DNA from: Flintibacter muris
GTDB lineage: Bacteria > Bacillota > Clostridia > Oscillospirales > Oscillospiraceae
Length of the DNA: 41,587 bases
Assembly (NCBI RefSeq): GCF_943192995.1
Contig: NZ_CALPCP010000029.1
Location: 1 to 41,587, forward strand
Direction: 5' to 3'
Shown: one piece after another, positions 23,107 through 32,139 of the stretch
Numbering within the stretch: position 1 is the stretch's first letter
How the letters are laid out: each line of letters opens with the position of its first letter
Translations under genes and position numbers: made by a program
The notes under the pieces: model-generated
Told to the model about the DNA's origin: nothing
The model's input: only the letters and a program-made list of their open reading frames with translations
Databases searched by the model: none

Positions 23107-24051
23107 TTACTTCTCTACCAGATGGATGGCGAAGCCGCCCACCTCGCCCTTGAGGTAGATGGCCTTGGGCTTGCGGGTGGACTCGTCGAACTCCACGCCC
23201 TGGCGGCCCAGGTGGTAGACGGCCCGGTCCAGGTTGTTGGTGCCGATGGCGATGTGGCCGTTTTTGCCCAGGTAGGGGGCCTTCATGCACTCCACGGCGT
23301 TGCCGGCGAAAATGGAGCTGTTGCCCGGCTTGTAGTCGAAGCCAAAGAAGGTGCATAGGGTCTTGGCGGCCCGCTGGGCCTCCACCTCGTTCTCGCAGTT
23401 GATGCCCACATGGGCCAGGGAGAAGCCCAGCATGGTTTTGACGGCCTCCTTGCACAGAGCGGTGATCTTGTCCCACTCGCCGGCCTTGATCATGTCGCTC
23501 TTGCACATCCAGGTGCCGCCCACAGCCACGATCTGGGGGTAGCCCAGGTAGTCGTTGACGTTTTTGGAATTGACGCCGCCGGTGCACATCCACTTGCAGG
23601 TCTTCAGGGCCGCACCGATGTTCTTCAGCATGGCCACGCCGCCGTTGGCCTCGGCGGGGAAGTACTTCACGATCTCGCAGCCCTGGTTCATGGCCTGCTG
23701 CATCTCGCCGGCGGTGGCGGTGCCGGGCATCATGATGCCGCCCTTGTCGATGACGTGCTGGGTGACCTTGGGGTCGTAGCCGGGGGCCACGATGAACTTG
23801 GCGCCGGCGGCCATGGCCTGGTCGGCCTGGTCGATGGTGAGCACGGTGCCCGCGCCCAGCAGCATCTCGGGGACCTCCCTGGCGATGGTGCGGATGCACT
23901 CCTCGGCGCAGGCGGTGCGGAAGGTGACCTCGGCGGCGGGCAGGCCCCCGGCCACCAGGGCTTTGCACAGGGGAACCGCCTCCTCCGTGCTGTTGAAAGC
24001 GATGACGGGGATAATGCCGATGTTGGAGACAGTCTGCAAAACTTTACTCAT
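23107..24051 (-). CDS. eda: KDPG/KHG aldolase fused to a VOC domain
   Basis: Residues 1-205 are a class I Eda aldolase: catalytic Glu41 and Arg45 (EVTFRT), GAGTVLT, and the Schiff-base Lys129 in IVKYFPAEANGG, then TGGVNSKN. It splits KDPG into pyruvate and glyceraldehyde-3-phosphate, completing the step begun by KdgK. Residues ~213-314 add a vicinal-oxygen-chelate (glyoxalase-like) domain (FSLAHVGINCENE, GHIAIGTNNLDRAVYHLGRQGVEF, GGFAIHLVEK) not found in E. coli Eda. Its job is unknown; binding a sugar acid or metal would fit. GGGGAGG precedes the ATG. Confidence 0.9.
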   Translation of the reverse strand: MSKVLQTVSNIGIIPVIAFNSTEEAVPLCKALVAGGLPAAEVTFRTACAEECIRTIAREVPEMLLGAGTVLTIDQADQAMAAGAKFIVAPGYDPKVTQHVIDKGGIMMPGTATAGEMQQAMNQGCEIVKYFPAEANGGVAMLKNIGAALKTCKWMCTGGVNSKNVNDYLGYPQIVAVGGTWMCKSDMIKAGEWDKITALCKEAVKTMLGFSLAHVGINCENEVEAQRAAKTLCTFFGFDYKPGNSSIFAGNAVECMKAPYLGKNGHIAIGTNNLDRAVYHLGRQGVEFDESTRKPKAIYLKGEVGGFAIHLVEK

Positions 24052-24117
24052 AATTGTTTTTCCTCCCCAAATTAGTCATATTATTGTTTTCGCATCCTTT
24101 TTGAAAATAATAGCGCT

Positions 24118-24134
24118 TTATAGATGCTCTATAA
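24118..24134. promoter_or_regulatory. Candidate operator upstream of eda-kdgK
   Basis: TTATAGA and TCTATAA form a perfect 17-bp palindrome around TGC, 67 bases before the eda start and within its AT-rich upstream region. This is a plausible binding site for a KDG-responsive regulator; no such regulator gene is adjacent. Confidence 0.45.
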
Positions 24135-24206
24135 TTAAGGGATATGGTCCGAATAATTTCGCTGAAGCGGAGCCAATACTATCTTTCTGTAGGTCATGAA
24201 TTACAG

Positions 24207-25583
24207 CTATACCAATTTTTTTAGAAGTTGTTTTGTGAGATTTTCACACAAAACGCCGCGGAACATCAGGTCAGCGACCATAGCCACCCATACGCCGGCC
24301 AGCTCCATATGGGCATAAAACAGTAGGACAGATGTTAGGATGACCCGCACGCCCCACATGCCGCTCAGCACCACCAGGAAGGGCAGCTGGGTATTGCCCG
24401 CACCCCGCATTACACCGGACAATACGATAGAGAGGCCGAACAATGGCTCAGAGACAGCTACGATCCGCAGCATATCAGCTGCTAGTTTTATGACATCAGA
24501 ATCTGGAGAAAAGATACCAGCAAGGGGATTGGCGCACAAAAACAAAATTATTCCCGCTGCTCCCCCTGACAGCAGGCCAATCCAACCGGAGATTTTACCA
24601 AATTGCCGGGCCAGAGGATACTCCCCGGCCCCGTAAGCCTGCCCTACCAGGGTAGTAGCAGCAAAAGACACCCCCGTAGCGGGCAGATAGCTGATAGCCT
24701 CCGCCGTCACCGCCACATGGTTGGCGGCCAGAGCCACATTCCCCAGGGAAGCCACCATTCTGGTAATTAGCAGTTGGCCACTGCAAATGGCCCCCCGCTC
24801 CAGTGCTGCCGGGATTCCCAAATGGACAGCCTGTCGAATAATGGCAAAATCCGGGCGATAAGGGGTTTTCAGTTCCAGATTCACTGGACCCGAGCGGCGG
24901 AACAGCAGCAAAATGCAGCAGAATCCCATCAGACTGGCAGAAAAAGCGGTTGCCCCTGCCGCCCCTGCTGCGCCCCATCCCGCCCCCCAGATATGCAGGG
25001 TACGCTCTCCAATTTGGACCGTGCGGTTTGGAAAAATCAGAAAGAAGTTTAGGATAACATTGAGTATATTGGCACCTGCGTTCAGCTGTAAGGGGGTTTT
25101 GGTATCTCCTGCGCACCGGAGCACCGCAGAAAAAACCGCCAAGGCAGTCTGGAACGGAATGCCCAGGGCATAGAAAAACAGATATTTTTGGGCATCGCCT
25201 AAGATAACCGAATCTGCACCCAGCAACCTTGGAACCCAAGGCGCCAGTATAAGGGTGACCAGCATAATAACAGTCCCTGATATCAACGAACCCAGCAGGG
25301 CCTGCCGGGTAATATTACGGGCCAGCTGTTCCTGTCGAGCCCCCAGACTGTGGGCAATCTGAACGGAGTACCCCACCCCCACTGCGGTCAAAAGTCCCAC
25401 AATAAAGAAGACCGGCGTGGAATTGATGGCTACGGCAGCGGTGGCGTCAGTGCTCAAGGCTCCGATCATGGCCGTATCCACATAGTTGGTCATGGTCAGT
25501 AGCAGCTGCTCTGTGATGGCGGGCCAGGCCAGTACCAACAACAGTCGTACGTTGGATTTTAGAGTTTCAGAGGGGCGCCCCAT
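24207..25583 (-). CDS. MATE-family efflux transporter
   Basis: The 458-residue protein is almost entirely membrane spans, about twelve in two similar halves (AWPAITEQLLLTMTNYVDTAMIG near the start; ALAANHVAVTAEAISYLPATG and LVGQAYGAGEYPLARQFG in the second half; SGVMRGAGNTQLPF). This is the MATE pattern, exporting cations or drug-like compounds against H+ or Na+. ATG 25583 is preferred over a GTG three codons upstream. It ends the hydantoin operon, 83 bases after the amidohydrolase stop. It may export a by-product of that pathway, or may be unrelated. Confidence 0.9.
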   Translation of the reverse strand: MGRPSETLKSNVRLLLVLAWPAITEQLLLTMTNYVDTAMIGALSTDATAAVAINSTPVFFIVGLLTAVGVGYSVQIAHSLGARQEQLARNITRQALLGSLISGTVIMLVTLILAPWVPRLLGADSVILGDAQKYLFFYALGIPFQTALAVFSAVLRCAGDTKTPLQLNAGANILNVILNFFLIFPNRTVQIGERTLHIWGAGWGAAGAAGATAFSASLMGFCCILLLFRRSGPVNLELKTPYRPDFAIIRQAVHLGIPAALERGAICSGQLLITRMVASLGNVALAANHVAVTAEAISYLPATGVSFAATTLVGQAYGAGEYPLARQFGKISGWIGLLSGGAAGIILFLCANPLAGIFSPDSDVIKLAADMLRIVAVSEPLFGLSIVLSGVMRGAGNTQLPFLVVLSGMWGVRVILTSVLLFYAHMELAGVWVAMVADLMFRGVLCENLTKQLLKKLV

Positions 25584-25666
25584 AAGTATCACCTACATTA
25601 TTTGGGACGCCCCGGGGCCTTGTCGGTTCCCGGAGCGCCCCATGTGAAGAAAGGTTGGCAGTAAGG

Positions 25667-27091
25667 TTATAGTTTCCCTTCCCGCATAAAACGGGCGTTG
25701 GTGCCGTCAATTTGGAAAAATTCCTCTGCGGCCCTGTGGCCGATTTCATCCGGATACTGGGGAATGGCGGAGAGGTATTCCTGCTGATCCACCTTTGTAA
25801 ATACGCCATCACGCATGATAATCTCGCCGTCCACTGCCACCAGCGCGACCTCGGGACCTCTGGCACTGTAGACCAGATTGGGGATCATGTTGCGCATGGG
25901 ATAGGTATAGACCGGCAGCATGGAGGGACAATTCAGGTCAATCGCGATAAAGTCCGCCTGCTTGCCTGGCTCCAGAGAGCCCACGCTGTCCCCCAAACCG
26001 ATAGCCTGGGCTCCCTCAATGGTGGCCATCCGCAGGGCCCGCCAGGCGGGCATGACTTCTGGATTGCCATACTTGATTTTGTTGAACAGCGCCACATTTT
26101 TCATCTCGTTGATGATATTGTGGCAGTTGTTGCCCGGGGCCTGGTCGGAGCCCAAAGCCACATAGCCGCCCGCCTCTTGGAAGGCCACGCTGGGACAAAC
26201 GATGCCGTCAATGATGCCGATGGAGCCGGGGTTGACGATCATGGAGGCACCTTTACGGGCAATGTGGGCGGCCTCCTCGTCGGTGCAGTCGGTGAGATGG
26301 ACAGCAATCAGGGAGGAGTCCAGATAGCCCAACTCATCCAAAAACGCGGTGGGCCGCTTCCCGTAGCGCTTTTCGATCTGATAGGTCTCCCGGTCGCCCT
26401 GCTGAACGTGCATATGGATTTTGGTCCTGCGCTCTTTGACGATTTTCTGAATCTTCAGGAGCATTTCGGGACTGACAAAATCCGCTCCCTGGGGCCCGAA
26501 CAGAATCTTGATCCGGCCCCCCGCTTGGTTGTGCCACTTGTCGTAGAGCTGGATGTTGCGCTGGAGGCTCTCCTCGCCCATCTCGTCGTCGAACTCATAG
26601 AGCTCGCCCGGCTGATAGACCCGCCGTTTGGCGGCTCGGATGGTCTGGGCAATATTGCCTCTGGCCCCCACCTTTTCGATGAAGCTGCACACATTATCCA
26701 TCTTTGACTCATAGTCGCCCAGGGTGGTGGTGCCCGCCCGGATGGCCTCCAGAACGGCCACCCGGCTGCCCGCGTCCCGCTCCTCGTCAGTGACGGCGTT
26801 GTCAAAGGGCTGCAGGCCGAACATCATCCAGTTGTTGGTGTCCTGAGCCAAACCGCGCATGATGTTGCAGGCGGTGTGCATATGGCCATCGATCAAACCG
26901 GGCAGGACCATGTGGTGGGGCAGGTCGATGATTTCCTGGGGGGCGTACTCCTTCAGCATGTACTCCACAGGGCCGACCTCTAAAATCTTGCCGCAGTTGA
27001 TAGCCATGGCAGAGGCGGTGCGATAGCCGACCCCTTCTCCTTCCATGGTATAAAAATGAGGGGCAGTAACCAGCTTGTCAATTTTTTTCAT
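25667..27091 (-). CDS. Amidohydrolase (ATZ/TRZ, deaminase-like)
   Basis: The 474-residue protein has the metal-dependent amidohydrolase plan: an N-terminal beta-sandwich strand, His70-x-His72 (GLIDGHMHTACN), a third His in KIHMHVQQGD, a fourth in IAVHLTDCT, and the catalytic Asp in ALGSDQAPGNN. This is the single-metal ATZ/TRZ and adenosine-deaminase-like set, with no carbamylated lysine. It likely removes an amine or chloride-like group from a ring; the exact substrate is not readable. GGGAG precedes ATG 27091, which lies 36 bases after the NhaC stop. In this operon it may open or deaminate a pyrimidine or hydantoin-like ring. Confidence 0.85.
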   Translation of the reverse strand: MKKIDKLVTAPHFYTMEGEGVGYRTASAMAINCGKILEVGPVEYMLKEYAPQEIIDLPHHMVLPGLIDGHMHTACNIMRGLAQDTNNWMMFGLQPFDNAVTDEERDAGSRVAVLEAIRAGTTTLGDYESKMDNVCSFIEKVGARGNIAQTIRAAKRRVYQPGELYEFDDEMGEESLQRNIQLYDKWHNQAGGRIKILFGPQGADFVSPEMLLKIQKIVKERRTKIHMHVQQGDRETYQIEKRYGKRPTAFLDELGYLDSSLIAVHLTDCTDEEAAHIARKGASMIVNPGSIGIIDGIVCPSVAFQEAGGYVALGSDQAPGNNCHNIINEMKNVALFNKIKYGNPEVMPAWRALRMATIEGAQAIGLGDSVGSLEPGKQADFIAIDLNCPSMLPVYTYPMRNMIPNLVYSARGPEVALVAVDGEIIMRDGVFTKVDQQEYLSAIPQYPDEIGHRAAEEFFQIDGTNARFMREGKL

Positions 27092-27127
27092 ATCAATCTC
27101 CCGCTTGTGCAAAATAAGTCCGTAACA

Positions 27128-28657
27128 TCAGACCGCTTTCACGGCCCGGGCACTGTCCACCTTCGTCATAACGAACATAGCCGCATAGAGGACTACAGCG
27201 GTCACGGCAATGGAAAGCATGTATTGGCCGGTCAGTCCTCCGAACAGGAAACCTACGAAAGCGGATGCGCCTACTGTAAGTCCGTAAGGCAACTGCGTCA
27301 TAACGTGGACAATGTGGTTGCAGGAGCCGCCGGTGGAGGAGAGAACGGTGGTATCGGAGATGGGGGAGCACTGGTCGCCGAACATGCCGCCGGCGATGAC
27401 GGAGCCCACCACATAGGCCATGGGCAACTTGAAGGCAACGGCCATGGGGAAGGCGATAGGCATCATGATGGACCACACGCCCCAGGAGGAACCGGTAGCG
27501 AAGGAGATGAAGGCGCCGAACAGGAACACCAGGGCGGGAACCAGACCGGGAGTAAGGTACTGCTGCACAATTCCCACCATGAAGTCGCCTGTGCCCATGG
27601 ATTTGACGATGGTGCCCAGAGACCAGGCGGCAATCAAAATGAAAGGGACGTTAATCAGCTCAATCATACCATCAATGAAGGTATCAAAGGCTTTGAGGAG
27701 CTTAAACAATCCGGTGGCAATGCCCATGATGCCGGCGCCGATACCGCCGCCCAGGAAGGCCATGCAGATTGCCAGAGTGATGTTAGCAGAACGGAAACAG
27801 CCCACCAAGCCGTTGTTAGCCAAATCGCCGCTCCAGAAGATGGTGGCAAACAGAGAGATGAACAGGGCGGCCATGGGGACGATGAAGTTCCAGATGGACA
27901 GCTCGTAGCCCTCGGGCAGCACATTCTTTACCTCGGGGACCAGGGGGTCCACACCGTCGCCCAGCAGCTTGCCAGTTTTCAGAGCCCGCTCCTCCTCGGT
28001 GCGCATGGGACCGAAGTTCAGGCCAAACGCGGCGACCACAACCACTGTGACCATGGCAAAGAGGCTGTACAAATTGAAGGGCAGCATATTCAGCCAGATG
28101 CCCCACTCGCTGGCCTCCACCCCGGCAGCCAGAAGCTCCGCAGCAATCAGGCCGGTAATAAAAGGACCGTAGCTGCTGATGGGGGAAAAGCAGGCCAGGT
28201 TACAGCCCATGGAGTCCAGAATGTAGGACAGCTTAGCCCGGGACACCCGCACAGTGTCGGTAACGGGGCGCATAATGGTGCCCAGCATCAGGCAGGGCTC
28301 TGTGTAGCAGAAGATAAACGCGCTCAAGCAGGTGACGATCTGGCCCTTCTTGGCCGTATTGATCACCTTGGTCACCCGGTTGGCAAATGCCTCAGCCGCG
28401 CCGGTATTGCGTAGCATGGCGATCAGTCCGCCGGACAGGGTGACCAGCACCAGAAGGGAGGCGTTTCCGCTGATAGAAGGCATGACATAATCAGAGATAA
28501 TTTTCACAAAGCCCACCAGCGGATTCCATCCGTTAATGATGGTGGAGCCCACCCAGGTGGCAATCAGCAGGGAGAGGATGGTCTGTTTGGTGATCAGGGC
28601 GAGGACGATGGCCAAAATAGGCGGTATTAAACATAATACTCCAAATGTGGTTTCCAT
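27128..28657 (-). CDS. NhaC-family Na+/H+ antiporter
   Basis: The 509-residue integral membrane protein has about eleven or twelve spans. NhaC-type features include ITKQTILSLLIATWVGS near the N-terminus, the FATGSSWGVWSIMMPIA loop, and GGMFGDQCSPISDTTVLSS, the conserved motif with the ion-binding Asp residues. It exchanges Na+ for protons, or may carry an organic anion as some NhaC relatives do. AAAGGAGG precedes ATG 28657. It is set in the hydantoin operon with a 134-base gap before it, so it could import the substrate or balance ions; that is inference. Confidence 0.9.
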   Translation of the reverse strand: METTFGVLCLIPPILAIVLALITKQTILSLLIATWVGSTIINGWNPLVGFVKIISDYVMPSISGNASLLVLVTLSGGLIAMLRNTGAAEAFANRVTKVINTAKKGQIVTCLSAFIFCYTEPCLMLGTIMRPVTDTVRVSRAKLSYILDSMGCNLACFSPISSYGPFITGLIAAELLAAGVEASEWGIWLNMLPFNLYSLFAMVTVVVVAAFGLNFGPMRTEEERALKTGKLLGDGVDPLVPEVKNVLPEGYELSIWNFIVPMAALFISLFATIFWSGDLANNGLVGCFRSANITLAICMAFLGGGIGAGIMGIATGLFKLLKAFDTFIDGMIELINVPFILIAAWSLGTIVKSMGTGDFMVGIVQQYLTPGLVPALVFLFGAFISFATGSSWGVWSIMMPIAFPMAVAFKLPMAYVVGSVIAGGMFGDQCSPISDTTVLSSTGGSCNHIVHVMTQLPYGLTVGASAFVGFLFGGLTGQYMLSIAVTAVVLYAAMFVMTKVDSARAVKAV

Positions 28658-28791
28658 GCAATAGTTCCTCCTTTACTTGATACACTTTTTGTAAGACTCT
28701 GATGTTTTGCAGCGCGGACAAGCCTCTAGTTTTTCCCTCCTCTGCTGCATCAATTTGATCCACACCACTGAAAGAGTCAATACGAACTACG

Positions 28792-30198
28792 TCAGCCTCT
28801 GTTTTCGTAGCAGGAGCCGTACATCTTTGCAGGGATGAACTGCCCCTGGCCGTACTCTCCCACAAATTGAGCGTCCCGGACCACCACTCGGCCCCGGAGC
28901 AGCACCGTCTCCACCCGGCCCAGCTGTTCCCGGCCCTCGTAGATGTTATAGTCCACCCCGTTGGGATTGTCCTCCAGATGGATCACTCCCCGGTAATCCG
29001 GGTCCAGGATGACCAGGTCAGCGTCACAGCCCACGGCGATGTGGCCCTTCCGGGGGTAGATACCGTTGATCTTGGCAGGCTGGGTGGCCGTGATCTCCAC
29101 AAACTTCTGCCGGGAGATGCGGCCCTTGGCCACACCCTCTGTCCAAATCATATGCATCCGGTCTGCCGCGCCGGGGGCGCCGTTGGGAATCTGAGTAAAA
29201 TCGTTCCGCCCCACCTGCTTCAGATTGGCCACATCGATCCCGCAGTGATCGGAGACTACTGCATTGAGCAACCCGCTGTTCAGCGCTGCCCACAGTGCGT
29301 CGCAGTCCTCCTGGTCCCGCAGGGCAGGGGAACAGACAAACTTTGCCGCTTCATCGAAGTCTGGGTTGTCCAGCACCTCTTTGGTGGTAGTCAGATAGTG
29401 GGTACAGGTCTCTCCGTATACCCGCTGTCCCGTCCCCTTGGCCTGGAGCAGCGCTTCCAGAGCCGGGCGGCAGGTCATGTGAGCGATGTACAGAGGGGTA
29501 TCCGTCTGCCCCGCCAGGTAGATAGCCCGGCGTACCGCCTCCGCCTCAGTGAAGGGCGGGCGGGAGACATAGTGATAGTGAGGGGTGGTCTGCCCGTTCT
29601 TCACGCACTGACGACGCAGGAAATCCAGGATCTCACCATTTTCCGCATGGACGAACACGGTGACCCCCGCCTTGCGGCTGCACTCCAGAATACGGAAGAA
29701 GGTCCCATCATCTACAAGGAGAGGAGAGCCGTTGTAGGCCATAAAAATCTTGATGCTGGAAATCCCCTTCTCGGGAAATTGGGCGATCTCGTCAAACATG
29801 CTGTCCATGATCTCCGTTACCATGCCGTGCAGGGCAAAGTCCACACAGGCTTTGTCCTTGGCCCGGACGTTGATGCGGTAGTCGATGGAGTCCAGCAATC
29901 CCGTCTTGGGGTCCTGGGGGGCATAGTCCACAACGGTGGTGGTCCCGCCCACCACAACGGCGTCGGTGGTCTCATAGCCTGCGGTGTCCTGGTCCCCCAC
30001 GTTGCACAGAGCGGAGAAGTGGGTGTGCTGGTCCACGCCGCCGGGCAGCACATACTTGCCCGCAGCATCAATTACCTGATCGGCGGGGAGGTTCAGGTGC
30101 TGCCCTACGGCCCGAATGGTCTCTCCCTCCACCAGAACATCACCCTGAAATTCTTCGCTGGCGGTTACAATGGTCCCGCCCTTGATTAAAATACGCAC
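28792..30198 (-). CDS. Hydantoinase / dihydropyrimidinase
   Basis: The 468-residue cyclic-amidohydrolase has binuclear-metal ligands His58 and His60 (GGVDQHTHFSA), carbamylated Lys150 (SSIKIFMAYNG), a His in VFVHAENGE, another in GETCTHYL, and Asp in VVSDHCGID. It hydrolyses the ring of dihydropyrimidines or 5-substituted hydantoins to N-carbamoyl amino acids. GTG 30198 is the start, with GGAGG 8 bases before it. The racemase stop lies just 3 bases upstream, so the genes are tightly coupled. The choice between D-hydantoinase and dihydropyrimidinase cannot be settled by eye; the neighbours favour hydantoins. Confidence 0.92.
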   Translation of the reverse strand: MRILIKGGTIVTASEEFQGDVLVEGETIRAVGQHLNLPADQVIDAAGKYVLPGGVDQHTHFSALCNVGDQDTAGYETTDAVVVGGTTTVVDYAPQDPKTGLLDSIDYRINVRAKDKACVDFALHGMVTEIMDSMFDEIAQFPEKGISSIKIFMAYNGSPLLVDDGTFFRILECSRKAGVTVFVHAENGEILDFLRRQCVKNGQTTPHYHYVSRPPFTEAEAVRRAIYLAGQTDTPLYIAHMTCRPALEALLQAKGTGQRVYGETCTHYLTTTKEVLDNPDFDEAAKFVCSPALRDQEDCDALWAALNSGLLNAVVSDHCGIDVANLKQVGRNDFTQIPNGAPGAADRMHMIWTEGVAKGRISRQKFVEITATQPAKINGIYPRKGHIAVGCDADLVILDPDYRGVIHLEDNPNGVDYNIYEGREQLGRVETVLLRGRVVVRDAQFVGEYGQGQFIPAKMYGSCYENRG

Positions 30199-30201
30199 AG
30201 C

Positions 30202-30957
30202 CTAGTCCTCCTCAAAAATTAAATCAGTTTCAGAAAAGAGTGGATATCCCAAAAACTGTTTTTTCTCCGGCCAGCTCCAGGTAGACACCTTGCTGGTTCC
30301 CAGGCCCATATCCACCAGGGCTTCGGCCAGCTTGACCGCGGGGGTGACCCCCTCCAGTACCGGCACGCCCAGCCGTCGCTCCAGGTCCTGGGCAAAGTCT
30401 ACAAAGCCGGCGCAGCCCAGCAGAATGCACTCCGCTCCGTCCTCTCGGACGGCCTTCTCTCCCTCCAGGGCCAGGGCCCCCATCCCTCGCTCCGGGTCCC
30501 GGCCAAAATCCAGCACGCTCAGTCCGGTGGAGCGGATGGACCGGCAGAACTTCTCCGCACCGTAGGCGGACACCACATCCTCGGTGACCTTGCGGGCCCG
30601 GTCCAGCACAGAGACAATAGAGAAATAGGGCGCCAAAAACTTGGCTGTGGTGATGGCGCTCTCGCAGATACCCAGCACCGGTTTGCGGGTGGCCTCCCGA
30701 GCCGCCTGGAGCCCCGGGTCGCCGAAGCAGGCGATGACAAAGGCGTCTGCCCCCTCCTCCCGATCTCCTTTGATGACCTCCTTGAGTACACCGGGAACTG
30801 CCAAATACTCGTCTACATAGCACTCAATGCTCTCCGGTCCCCACTGGGGGCTGACGGAGTAGACTTGGGTGCCCGGTCGGGCGGCCCGGGTCGCGGCCTC
30901 CTGGATACTCTGGGTCATGGATAAAGTAGTGTTGGGGTTGATCAGCTTGATTTTCAT
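30202..30957 (-). CDS. Hydantoin racemase (Asp/Glu racemase family)
   Basis: The 251-residue protein starts INPNTT, the family hallmark. It holds two catalytic cysteines, Cys77 in IACFGDPG and Cys182 in LLGCAGFVDF, with the symmetrical placing expected of a two-base racemase. It would interconvert D- and L-5-substituted hydantoins so that both reach the stereoselective hydantoinase and carbamoylase. The start is ATG 30957: AGGAGGGG abuts the earlier ATG at 30966 too closely. The upstream amidase stop lies 15 bases before and the hydantoinase starts 3 bases after. Confidence 0.9.
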   Translation of the reverse strand: MKIKLINPNTTLSMTQSIQEAATRAARPGTQVYSVSPQWGPESIECYVDEYLAVPGVLKEVIKGDREEGADAFVIACFGDPGLQAAREATRKPVLGICESAITTAKFLAPYFSIVSVLDRARKVTEDVVSAYGAEKFCRSIRSTGLSVLDFGRDPERGMGALALEGEKAVREDGAECILLGCAGFVDFAQDLERRLGVPVLEGVTPAVKLAEALVDMGLGTSKVSTWSWPEKKQFLGYPLFSETDLIFEED

Positions 30958-30972
30958 AGTCCGCATCCCCTC

Positions 30973-32139
30973 CTAATTCATTTGATCCGTCTTTTGGATC
31001 AGCTCCATGAGTACGCGGTTCCCACGTTCCAAATCTTCGGGAGCGCTATACTCGTCAATCCGGTGGCTGATGCCGTCCTTGCTGGGGATGAACACCAGAA
31101 GGGACGGAGCCAGCAGGGCTATATTGATCAGGTCGTGTCCTGCACCGCTGAACATATCCCTTCGGGTATAGCCCAGGCTGTCGCAGCAGTCCCGAGCCAG
31201 TTGCAGCAGGGCGGGGTCGCATAGGGTAGGGGGCTGACGGATCATCTCCTCCATAGTTAGCCCCTCCGGGCCGAAACACTCCAGCAAAAGGGCCGCGATC
31301 TGCTCCATCTCCTCCATAGAGCGGTTTCTCAGCTCAATGACAAACTCTGTTTCGCCTGGGATCACGTTCACCGCGCCGGGAGATACCTTCAATGTCCCCA
31401 CAGTACACACCATTTCAGGGTAAGATGTACGCACCTGCTCCATCAGCCATGCAATGAGCCGACTGGTTTTTTCCAGCGCATCGTCCCGCAAAGACATAGG
31501 CGTACTGCCCGCGTGGTTGGCCGCTCCCCGCATCACTGCCTGGTAGCGCAGGATGCCTACGATTCCGCCTACCACGCCAATCTGTTTTTGCTCCGCCTCT
31601 AAAATGCCGCCTTGTTCAATGTGCAGTTCCAGATAACAGAGGTAATCCTCCGGGTTTTGCTGACAGGCGGCAACATCCGCCAGACTCAGACCGTATTGGG
31701 GCAGCTTGGCCTCTATGGCCGAATCTATGGAGGCGCCTGCAAAGGCTTTGCTCCCAAAGGTCCCCCCAATCACATTGCCCTCCTCCTCTGTGAAGGCCAC
31801 AATCTCCAGAGGATGCCGATTGACCCAGCCCGCCTCCCTGAGCCGCCGAACACAGTCGATGGCGGCCAACACTCCGTAGGCGCCGTCGTAAATCCCGCCG
31901 CCGGGGACGGTATCAATATGGGAGCCGATACACAGTCGGCTTCCCTTGCCGGGCAACAGGCCCCGCAGGTTGCCCACCGAATCAATGCTGGTCTCCAGAC
32001 CGACCTGTTCCATCAGAGCGCGGACATATTTCCGGCCTTGGTCATATTCCGGGGAGTATGGCAGACGAGTGGTCCCTACCCCCTCCTGGAAGCCGATCTG
32101 CCCCAACTCATGGAGCCACTGCTCTAACCGCTTACCCAT
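30973..32139 (-). CDS. N-carbamoyl-amino-acid amidase (M20 family, HyuC-like)
   Basis: The 388-residue metal-dependent amidase has GSHIDTVPGGGIYDGAYGVL (metal His and Asp), EEEGNVIGGTFGSKAF (catalytic and bridging Glu), the LHIEQGG His, and GAANHAGSTPM in the dimerisation domain. These mark the hydantoinase/carbamoylase branch shared with allantoate amidohydrolase and beta-ureidopropionase. It releases CO2 and NH3 from N-carbamoyl amino acids. ATG 32139 is chosen because the protein fold begins there (GKRLEQWLHELG); the longer open frame runs in the aminotransferase gene, which it overlaps by 8 bases. Confidence 0.9.
   Translation of the reverse strand: MGKRLEQWLHELGQIGFQEGVGTTRLPYSPEYDQGRKYVRALMEQVGLETSIDSVGNLRGLLPGKGSRLCIGSHIDTVPGGGIYDGAYGVLAAIDCVRRLREAGWVNRHPLEIVAFTEEEGNVIGGTFGSKAFAGASIDSAIEAKLPQYGLSLADVAACQQNPEDYLCYLELHIEQGGILEAEQKQIGVVGGIVGILRYQAVMRGAANHAGSTPMSLRDDALEKTSRLIAWLMEQVRTSYPEMVCTVGTLKVSPGAVNVIPGETEFVIELRNRSMEEMEQIAALLLECFGPEGLTMEEMIRQPPTLCDPALLQLARDCCDSLGYTRRDMFSGAGHDLINIALLAPSLLVFIPSKDGISHRIDEYSAPEDLERGNRVLMELIQKTDQMN

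Noticed and set aside
22062..24075. Long plus-strand open frames (363 and 221 codons) opposite kdgK and eda
   Set aside because: They mirror GC-rich genes on the other strand, have V/G/H/L-rich low-complexity composition and no family motifs; the minus-strand genes are clear.
25712..30189. Long plus-strand open frames opposite the amidohydrolase, NhaC and hydantoinase genes
   Set aside because: Same antisense effect; the minus-strand products have complete catalytic motifs and ribosome sites.
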